From positions 1-22,752 of IMG/VR virus record IMGVR_UViG_3300000116_000257: a DNA stretch of 22,752 nt; one strand, given 5' to 3'. A program made the position numbers and the translations under genes. Below the pieces are notes generated by a model. That model was not told the origin of the DNA and ran no database searches. It worked only from the letters and a program-made list of their open reading frames with translations. Shown in pieces: positions 17,375 through 22,752 of this stretch. Every line of letters starts with the position of its first letter. Within the stretch, counting starts at the first letter, position 1. Source of the DNA: a virus.

Positions 17375-17781
17375 TATTGTATTGCTATATTAATTTGATC
17401 TTCTGCTCCTATGTTACGAATTAAATAATTTACAAATAAATTTATTGTATTACTGTCAGCTTGATTGTTAAAGTTTACACTTTTTACTTGAATTTGAGGA
17501 AATTCTACAGATATATTATTTTTAATTCTTTCTTCAATAGCTGTATCAGTTCCGTCATTAATTCCTTCTCCAATAAAATCTCTTAAATTTGCACCAAAAG
17601 TAGGTCTCATTACTCTTTCACCCTTATTAGTTAATAACCAATTAAGTAAATTGGTTCTTATTACTTCTTTAGCTGTATAAGTAGGATTAAATACTGCATT
17701 TCCTGATAAAGGAAAGCTAAACCCTAAGGCTGCGCTACCACTTTCTTGGGTGGGAAATACATTATCTACAATTTGAGCCAT
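17374..17781 (-). CDS. 25: Baseplate wedge protein gp25 (GPW/gp25 family)
   Basis: This small wedge protein contacts the sheath and initiates its polymerisation; the family was once called lysozyme-like, but that activity is not expected. The 135 residues fit the family. Visible signature: I-R-T-N-L-L-N-W-L-L-T-N-K-G-E-R-V-M-R-P (about 41-60), then F-G-A-N-L-R-D-F-I. This is the conserved helix and G-E-R-x-x-x-P-x-F-G motif of GPW/gp25. The C-terminal strands (Q-I-Q-V-K-S-V-N-F, I-N-L-F-V-N-Y-L-I) complete the fold. Start and stop both sit in TAATG junctions with the neighbouring genes. Confidence 0.93.
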   Translation of the reverse strand: MAQIVDNVFPTQESGSAALGFSFPLSGNAVFNPTYTAKEVIRTNLLNWLLTNKGERVMRPTFGANLRDFIGEGINDGTDTAIEERIKNNISVEFPQIQVKSVNFNNQADSNTINLFVNYLIRNIGAEDQINIAIQ

Positions 17782-18134
17782 TATTTACTATTCATTAAAT
17801 TCATTATTTGATCCATTCCAACATTTCCTTCTGGTAATGTACCATTAGCTACATCCATTCCTGGGTTAGGTCTAAAATTTTGAGCATTATTAGTATTAAA
17901 TCCTGCTGCTGTTTCTCCTAAAATATTTTTATAAGCATCTCTTTTTTCCTGAGAAGACATAACAGGAGTTGTTGGAGATGGTTGAGGAATTGATGGGGAG
18001 AAGGATTCCATGACTGGAGATTGAGATACTATTTTTGGAGTTTTTACAGCTTCTAAAAGTATATCTTTTAATTCTTCTTGTATTACTTCTCTAACAGTTT
18101 CTTTAAGTACTTTTTTTAATTCTGTTAATTTCAT
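17781..18134 (-). CDS. Small protein with amphipathic N-terminal helix, baseplate operon
   Basis: This 117-residue protein starts with a strongly amphipathic Lys/Glu/Leu/Ile helix (residues 1-31, K-L-T-E-L-K-K-V-L-K-E-T-V and R-E-V-I-Q-E-E-L-K-D-I-L). A Pro/Ser-rich linker follows (37-60), then an Asn/Gly/Met-rich tail. Small proteins of this layout recur in large myoviruses, but I know no function. It is the first gene of the block that continues with gp25 and gp6, and the 15-base motif ends 6 bases before its ATG. It could be a chaperone or minor virion protein. Confidence 0.55.
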   Translation of the reverse strand: MKLTELKKVLKETVREVIQEELKDILLEAVKTPKIVSQSPVMESFSPSIPQPSPTTPVMSSQEKRDAYKNILGETAAGFNTNNAQNFRPNPGMDVANGTLPEGNVGMDQIMNLMNSK

Positions 18135-18140
18135 CTTTAA

Positions 18141-18155
18141 TTTTATTATAAATAT
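18141..18155 (-). promoter_or_regulatory. Candidate late promoter, copy 3
   Basis: The minus strand reads ATATTTATAATAAAA, exact with copies 1 and 2. It lies in the 45-base gap between the 642-residue gene and the 117-residue gene and ends 6 bases before the ATG at 18134. It would drive the wedge block (117-residue protein, gp25, gp6 and onward). Confidence 0.55.
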
Positions 18156-18179
18156 TAATAATTTTTGTTTTTATATCAA

Positions 18180-20108
18180 TTATGACCCCGTAGGTACGGG
18201 TAAACCATTTCTACCGAATTCAAAATACCATTTATCAGCTGTTGTTAAACCAGCATTTACATTATTTTGATTATATGAACTTGAATTTGGATTAGCTCCC
18301 CCAGGTGACCAGAATGGTAATTCAGAAGCTATTTGGGCATTTGCATTATACCAATTTATTCCTAATGTATTTTTAAGTTTTAAGAAAATTTGTGTTTTAG
18401 AGTATGCTTCAATTTGTTCATATGTTAAACCATCATTAGTAATAGCAACATCTTCATAGAGACCTTCACCAATTAAATTATTAATCCAATAATCTTCACT
18501 TATAGATTTTTGTGATTGGTATATGTTATTTATTTCATTGGAAGTAATTACTTCAGTAGCATTTCCACTTATTGGAATTTCATTGATAATAGGTTGATTA
18601 TAACCATGGTTTTTACTTAAAAAATATTCTTTTAGGGGATCATTAAAATTAATTCCTGCACCTGCTAAAAATTTTAAATTTGCTACTTCAAAAACAGCTT
18701 GGAGAAGTAGTTTTCGTTTAGCCATTTCTGGTCTTAGACTGATAAATTCACTTCCTATAGTATTATCATTATATAAATTTTCTGCTGTTAAAGCTAATCT
18801 TTCTGAATATGGATATAATCTTCCATCACTAGCAAATGCAAAATTTCCATCTTCACTATATCTTTTTGTTGTAGGGCTATAACTACCACCTATATCTTTT
18901 GCATTTTCAACTAGACCTTCAGCAGTTCTTCTAATTGAACTAATTTGAGCTTCTATTGCTTGATCACCACCCCCAAAATCTGCTAAAAATAATCTTTTAA
19001 TAGTTGTATCTAATACTCTATCACCTTGTTGCCATTCATATCCTTCATTAGCAACGGCTTGTTCTAAAATAGTTCTTGAATTATCAAATGCTTCTTGAAC
19101 TAATGTTGGGTAATAAAAAGCAGTTGGTCCTTTATTTTGTGATAATTCCCAAGCTAATTCATATAATTCTTCAGCCTCTTCTCTGTTGGCACCAAAAAGA
19201 CTCATTAATATAATAATTTGATTTTCTCTATAAATAATTTTTAATGGATCTTCTTGAGGTTCTGGTAGTGGGAATATTAAATCTTTAGTATCAATTAACC
19301 ATTTCATTTCATTAACTAAAACAATATTTGAAGATGAAAAAGATTCATCACCCAATAATTCTTCTGTAGAATAACCTGAGTTATAGAAATCACCATCTAT
19401 AACAGATTCTTTATTTTGAGCTATTATTTGTTTTTTATTAAATGAAAATTCTTCTACTGTTGGTATAATTTCTTTTCTTAAATAATAATCACCATATAAT
19501 AAACCTGGTGAGGTAGTTAATATGTCTTCTAAATCTTCATTAGTTAATGCTACTACTATATCATCAATATTAACTATTGGTTCGGATGCCTCATTTAAGT
19601 CCTCTTGGGTAATATTAGGATCTTTTTCTAAACAAATATCTAATGCTACACTAAACTCATTTAATTTAGTAATCACTTCTCCAACATCTTTTTTAATTAA
19701 ATCTAAAGCATCTGGTATTGTTTCTAATGATGCTTTTTCTTTATCAATTAAAGTGCCTAAATTATCTAATGCATCAGAAAAATTATTCATTATACTTAAA
19801 GGTAAACCCACTCCTGGGGGTACTGATGATGGGATTGGAATTTGTTTTATTAAAGTTTTTCCAGCACTTAAAGCTTCTGTTGCTATTTCAGAACCTTTAG
19901 CTACTTTATTTAGAGTTGCTATCTTTTGATTTATTTGTTCTAAAGCATCACTAATTAGATTTTTTTGATAAATTAAAGATCTTAATTCATCAGTTGTAGG
20001 GCAGGCATCTTTAAATCTATCAATTAATACATCTAAAGTTTTATTAAACTGAAAAGTTGTTCTAGTTATACTAGTTACTATTTTTGATATAAATCCTGCT
20101 AAAGCCAT
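18180..20108 (-). CDS. Probable virion protein between hub and wedge genes
   Basis: This 642-residue protein has no family name I can give. Residues 1-165 are almost wholly helical and probably coiled (K-T-L-D-V-L-I-D-R-F-K-D-A-C-P near 23-37), interrupted by a Pro/Gly turn (P-I-P-S-S-V-P-P-G-V-G-L-P, 91-103). I recall this N-terminal layout from other large myovirus structural proteins. The middle and C-terminal parts are acidic and mixed, ending F-G-R-N-G-L-P-V-P-T-G-S. No signal peptide or obvious membrane helix is visible. It starts at TAATG overlapping the gp5-like gene, so a hub-associated or tail-tip role is likely by position only. Its last codons contain a GC-rich inverted repeat (18187-18200). 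Confidence 0.6.
   Translation of the reverse strand: MALAGFISKIVTSITRTTFQFNKTLDVLIDRFKDACPTTDELRSLIYQKNLISDALEQINQKIATLNKVAKGSEIATEALSAGKTLIKQIPIPSSVPPGVGLPLSIMNNFSDALDNLGTLIDKEKASLETIPDALDLIKKDVGEVITKLNEFSVALDICLEKDPNITQEDLNEASEPIVNIDDIVVALTNEDLEDILTTSPGLLYGDYYLRKEIIPTVEEFSFNKKQIIAQNKESVIDGDFYNSGYSTEELLGDESFSSSNIVLVNEMKWLIDTKDLIFPLPEPQEDPLKIIYRENQIIILMSLFGANREEAEELYELAWELSQNKGPTAFYYPTLVQEAFDNSRTILEQAVANEGYEWQQGDRVLDTTIKRLFLADFGGGDQAIEAQISSIRRTAEGLVENAKDIGGSYSPTTKRYSEDGNFAFASDGRLYPYSERLALTAENLYNDNTIGSEFISLRPEMAKRKLLLQAVFEVANLKFLAGAGINFNDPLKEYFLSKNHGYNQPIINEIPISGNATEVITSNEINNIYQSQKSISEDYWINNLIGEGLYEDVAITNDGLTYEQIEAYSKTQIFLKLKNTLGINWYNANAQIASELPFWSPGGANPNSSSYNQNNVNAGLTTADKWYFEFGRNGLPVPTGS
18187..18200. 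terminator. GC-rich hairpin at operon end, weak terminator candidate
   Basis: CCCGTA and TACGGG form a perfect 6-base inverted repeat separated by two bases (or a 5-base stem with a 4-base loop). It stands out in this A+T-rich sequence and lies in the last codons of the 642-residue gene, just before the gap with promoter-like copy 3. No clean T-run follows on the minus strand, so intrinsic termination is doubtful; it may only be coding sequence. Confidence 0.25.
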
Positions 20109-21349
20109 TATAAAGTTCTTGTTGTTTTAGATTTATAAAATTCAATTGAAGATAACATAGTTTGTGCTTGTAATCCTACTTTTGTTGCTGTCTGTGCTAC
20201 AGCTACATTAGGTACAAAAGGTATAGGTGTACCTACAGTACTTAAAGCACTTGTTAGGGTAACTACATTAGTTAGTAATTTTTGAAAATCTTTTAAAAAT
20301 TTATCTCCTAATATTAAGGGTTCAGTATTACTTTCTTCTTTATCCCCTAACATTATTTTAGTTCCTACTTTAACGACAAAATTAGAAGTAGTATCAAAAT
20401 TAAAACCTTTTTGTGCTCCAAATGAAATTGTTCTTGCGGAACTAAGTAAAATATGATCATTTTTAGAATTAAATAATAAACGTCCTGAGTTAATAATAAC
20501 TTGAGAACCATTATATGAACTAGGGGATGAAGGAACTTCACCAAAAGCAGGTGTATATGAACTATAATCAGTACTAGATGCTCCTATAGGGATAGTTTGA
20601 TTAGATGTTAAATAAATTGATGATTTATCTGTATTTATATTTTCTACTTGGGGAATCCAAGGATCATCTTCTGTTTTTGTTTGACCATTTTTTATAATAG
20701 TAATAGGTTCACCATTAACCCCACTATCAGACCATGGGTTTGGGGGTGTACTATTATTTACTGTACTTCCAAATCTTATAGTATTACCCCATCTTCCTTC
20801 AATTAAAATATCACCTTCATAAGGTTGCAAATTTCTAATAGGTCTTTCTTTAAAAGTAGTTCCTAAAGTAATGTCTTCATTTTCAACATCAGATTGTATT
20901 TCAACTCCAGCTTCAGTAACTCCGTATTTTTGAGCATTAGAAGGATTTGAAGCTAATGTATTAGGTAAGGCATTATGATGAGCGCTATTCCAAATATTAA
21001 TGCTTTGAAAATAATATAAAGCTTTACCACTGTTTACATTTGTTTGAGTTTCTACGGTAGGGAGAGAAATCAAATATACTATTTCATTTATTAAAGGTAA
21101 AATTTTAATATTTGAATATAAAGGTAAAGCAAATTGTAAACTTTCTAAGGTTTGATTTGAGGGATTTTCTAAATTTTCAAATAATATACCTCCTACACTA
21201 TTATATTCTCCATATTTTTCCCATGTAATAGGATAATCAGCCCCATTTAATGAAACAAATTTAACTCTTACTGCAGTTATTTGAGTTCCTTTGTCATTAG
21301 AGTTATTATCTCTAATTTTAGGAGATAATCCTGTAGGAATTCTAGCCAT
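20108..21349 (-). CDS. Baseplate hub/spike protein, gp5/VgrG-like without lysozyme domain
   Basis: This 413-residue protein probably forms the trimeric central spike below the tail tube. Residues about 23-120 look like an OB-fold region, with an L-P-L-I-N-E-I-V-Y-L-I-S-L strand pair near 84-96. Y-E-G-D-I-L-I-E-G-R-W-G-N-T-I-R-F-G-S (177-195) is the conserved G-R-x-G-x-x-I-R-x-G segment of hub spikes. Residues 282-350 form short repeating strands (S-Q-V-I-I-N-S-G-R-L-L-F-N-S-K, then I-S-F-G-A-Q-K-G-F) typical of a triple-stranded beta-helix. A P-L-I-L-G-D-K-F-L-K-D-F-Q-K-L-L helix follows, as in gp5/VgrG C-terminal regions. T4 gp5 has a lysozyme domain between OB fold and helix; nothing like it is seen here. 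Start and stop are both TAATG junctions. Confidence 0.75.
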   Translation of the reverse strand: MARIPTGLSPKIRDNNSNDKGTQITAVRVKFVSLNGADYPITWEKYGEYNSVGGILFENLENPSNQTLESLQFALPLYSNIKILPLINEIVYLISLPTVETQTNVNSGKALYYFQSINIWNSAHHNALPNTLASNPSNAQKYGVTEAGVEIQSDVENEDITLGTTFKERPIRNLQPYEGDILIEGRWGNTIRFGSTVNNSTPPNPWSDSGVNGEPITIIKNGQTKTEDDPWIPQVENINTDKSSIYLTSNQTIPIGASSTDYSSYTPAFGEVPSSPSSYNGSQVIINSGRLLFNSKNDHILLSSARTISFGAQKGFNFDTTSNFVVKVGTKIMLGDKEESNTEPLILGDKFLKDFQKLLTNVVTLTSALSTVGTPIPFVPNVAVAQTATKVGLQAQTMLSSIEFYKSKTTRTL

Positions 21350-21705
21350 TATTTATCTTTTTTTAAATCTTTAGATACTCTTTCTAATTTATCCATTTCA
21401 GCTAATAACTCAGCTTTTTCTTCTTCTGAAATGCCAAATTCACTATCATCATTAGTATTATTTACTGCTCTTTGAATAATAGTAGCCATTTTAATTAATT
21501 GTTCATCATTTTTAACTCCTATTTCTAAATATTCTTTAATTAAAGGTACTATTAAAGTAGCATCACCTATTTCCTGAATTAAAGGTTTTAATTCACTTAT
21601 TAGAGAAGTTATTTGTTGTTTTTTTGTTGTTTGATTATCATATATTTCATGCAAAATATCTGAAAATTTTTTATTACCAAATACTATTGAATCTAGTTGT
21701 CCCAT
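21349..21705 (-). CDS. Small helical protein, unknown function
   Basis: This 118-residue, almost all-helical acidic protein has no membrane segment or signal peptide. A Q-Q-I-T-S-L-I-S-E-L-K-P-L-I segment (30-43) and a C-terminal E-E-E-K-A-E-L-L-A-E-M-D-K-L-E-R helix (94-109) suggest coiled-coil interaction. I do not recognise a family. It is the first gene of the hub block, 4 bases after the fourth promoter-like site, and its stop overlaps the gp5-like start (TAATG). A tail assembly role is plausible by position only. Confidence 0.55.
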   Translation of the reverse strand: MGQLDSIVFGNKKFSDILHEIYDNQTTKKQQITSLISELKPLIQEIGDATLIVPLIKEYLEIGVKNDEQLIKMATIIQRAVNNTNDDSEFGISEEEKAELLAEMDKLERVSKDLKKDK

Positions 21706-21709
21706 AATT

Positions 21710-21724
21710 TTTGGTTATAAATAT
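21710..21724 (-). promoter_or_regulatory. Candidate late promoter, copy 4 (variant)
   Basis: The minus strand reads ATATTTATAACCAAA, matching 13 of 15 positions of the other three copies (AC-C replaces AT-A in the middle). It lies in the 34-base gap between the sigma factor gene and the hub block and ends 4 bases before the ATG at 21705. The variant base change alters TATAAT to TATAAC, so it may be weaker or differently regulated. Confidence 0.45.
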
Positions 21725-21739
21725 TAAACTTTTTAACTT

Positions 21740-22549
21740 TTAAGAAGGAAAATAACCTTTATCATAATATACTAAGTATTTTTCTTTAAATACTTTATGA
21801 AGTTTATTAGCTATTTTAGTAATTTTAGGAGTTTTAACATCAATCATTTCCCTTATGTATATATAAAGTGCTTTTTTATTAAAAACATCTATAGCATCTC
21901 TTTTTCTAAACAATTCTAAAATACAATCAGCTATTTGAGCATCATATTCTTTAGGAAAATATGAATATATATGTTCAGTCATATATTTTACATATATATC
22001 AATAAATATTGATAATCTATCTCCTTCTTTATACCCCTGGGTGTATAATTCATCACCAAAATTTCTATCAGATTCAATAAACTTTTGTGATGTCTGTTCT
22101 AATTTTGTATTTAAAATAAATATTGTATTATCTCCAACATCTAAATTCTGATGTTTTGTTATATCATCCATATCTACAGAATCTATTTTTTTCTTATAAT
22201 TTTTTTGATTATAAATTATTAACCATCTTTTTACAATAGTTCCAAAATAAGAATAGGCTTTAGCACCTTTTGAAGGATCAAATAAATGAATTTTATCTAA
22301 AAGAAATACCATAATTTCATGTTGAAGATCTTCTAAATTTTCAACCCCATCTGTATAATAAAATTTAAAGGTATGAATAATATTTTCTGTTAATTTATAG
22401 AAAGGATAATGGATTTCTTTAGAATATATATTACTTTTAAACTTTTTATCATTACTTAAATTATATTGAACAATTGCGTCCTCAGTTTCTTGAGTAAAAT
22501 AATTTCTTTTTTGTCTTTTCTTTTTTGCAGCTTTTATTATATTATCCAT
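21740..22549 (-). CDS. 55: Late transcription sigma factor, T4 gp55-like
   Basis: This sigma factor should redirect host RNA polymerase to phage late promoters. A basic N-terminus (K-A-A-K-K-K-R-Q-K-R, 6-15) precedes Y-F-T-Q-E-T-E-D-A-I (17-26). Sigma region 2 is visible at about 55-121: L-E-D-L-Q-H-E-I-M-V-F-L-L-D-K-I-H-L-F-D-P-S-K-G (72-95) and A-Y-S-Y-F-G-T-I-V-K-R-W-L-I (98-111), then a basic N-Q-K-N-Y-K-K-K. T4 gp55 has 185 residues; this has 269, with an extra helical C-terminal part (about 165-269). It ends in L-V-Y-Y-D-K-G-Y-F-P-S and lacks the S-L-D-F-L-type tail that binds the sliding clamp in T4. It lies just upstream of the virion operons it probably activates. Confidence 0.85.
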   Translation of the reverse strand: MDNIIKAAKKKRQKRNYFTQETEDAIVQYNLSNDKKFKSNIYSKEIHYPFYKLTENIIHTFKFYYTDGVENLEDLQHEIMVFLLDKIHLFDPSKGAKAYSYFGTIVKRWLIIYNQKNYKKKIDSVDMDDITKHQNLDVGDNTIFILNTKLEQTSQKFIESDRNFGDELYTQGYKEGDRLSIFIDIYVKYMTEHIYSYFPKEYDAQIADCILELFRKRDAIDVFNKKALYIYIREMIDVKTPKITKIANKLHKVFKEKYLVYYDKGYFPS

Positions 22550-22558
22550 GTATTACAG

Positions 22559-22752
22559 TTATATATCTTTGATTTTAAACCTATTTAATAAATCTTGTAT
22601 TGTCATAACTGTTTTAAAGAAAAAACCTATTTCATCATCACTCTTAAATCTTCCCTGAGCATCTAATTTTTTTAATCTTGCATCTGATACTTCTATTGCT
22701 TTTGATATTTTATTTAAATATTTCATATATTCAACTAGAATATCTTCTTGTT
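22559..22752 (-). CDS. C-terminal fragment of a small unknown protein
   Basis: The reading frame enters from the window edge and stops at a TAA at 22559-22561, leaving 63 visible residues. It is helical and basic, with Y-M-K-Y-L-N-K-I-S-K-A-I-E-V-S-D-A-R-L-K-K-L-D near the start. The end has D-D-E-I-G-F-F-F-K-T-V-M-T-I-Q-D-L-L-N-R-F. It precedes the sigma factor gene by 9 bases and is probably cotranscribed with it. A role as a late coactivator like T4 gp33 would be attractive, but only position and small size hint at it. Confidence 0.55.
   Translation of the reverse strand, partial: QEDILVEYMKYLNKISKAIEVSDARLKKLDAQGRFKSDDEIGFFFKTVMTIQDLLNRFKIKDI

Noticed and set aside
17374-17781. Reading gp25 as an active lysozyme
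   Set aside because: The family name is historic; only the GPW/gp25 structural signature is seen and no catalytic motif.
19522-19929. Overlapping plus-strand frames (135 and 60 codons)
   Set aside because: Both are antisense to the helical N-terminal part of the 642-residue gene, and no plus-strand operon exists here.

Overview
The window is a piece of a large, strongly A+T-rich genome of a tailed bacteriophage with a contractile (T4-type, myovirus) tail. Every supportable gene lies on the minus strand, so the functional order runs from high to low coordinates. The diagnosis rests on a T4 gp55-like late sigma factor, a gp5/VgrG-like hub-spike protein, gp25, gp6 (baseplate J family), a giant gp7/P2 gpI-like baseplate wedge protein, and a DnaG-type primase. 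No rRNA, tRNA, transposon or CRISPR array was seen.

Layout in transcription order: (1) 22752-21740, the end of a small unknown protein and the late sigma factor. (2) 21705-18180, a three-gene block: a small helical protein, the gp5-like hub/spike and a 642-aa probable virion protein, each junction being TAATG or nearly so. (3) 18134-5318, the baseplate wedge block: a 117-aa protein, gp25, gp6, 195-aa, 486-aa and 144-aa proteins, and a 2561-aa wedge protein that takes up a third of the window. (4) 5259-2337, three virion proteins, the last two of which look like diverged tandem paralogs. (5) 2329-93, a GIY-YIG-like nuclease, a primase and a PD-(D/E)XK (RecB/Cas4-like) nuclease, the last two overlapping as ATGA. 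(6) 74-1, the start of a P-loop protein cut by the window edge. Genes are packed tightly; the longest gap is 58 bases.

How it works together: the sigma factor probably directs late transcription of the virion genes that follow it. An identical 15-base motif (minus strand ATATTTATAATAAAA) occurs in three intergenic gaps, with a 13/15 variant in a fourth. These sites divide the window into transcription blocks and are the best candidates for late promoters. The motif ends only 4-12 bases before the ATG, and Shine-Dalgarno sequences are essentially absent, so very short-leader or leaderless mRNAs followed by TAATG-coupled translation are plausible. The hub, gp25, gp6 and gp7-like products should assemble into the baseplate. 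LamG-like and other beta-sandwich regions in the wedge proteins suggest glycan contact at the host surface. The primase and nucleases begin a replication/recombination module.

Host: missing Shine-Dalgarno sequences with A-rich sequence before the ATG is typical of Bacteroidota and their phages, and the giant wedge protein resembles ones I associate with such phages. This host call is inference and tentative. I found no clearly new defence or counter-defence system. The parts most worth a second look are the intergenic motif, the giant wedge fusion, and the sigma factor lacking the usual clamp-binding tail.
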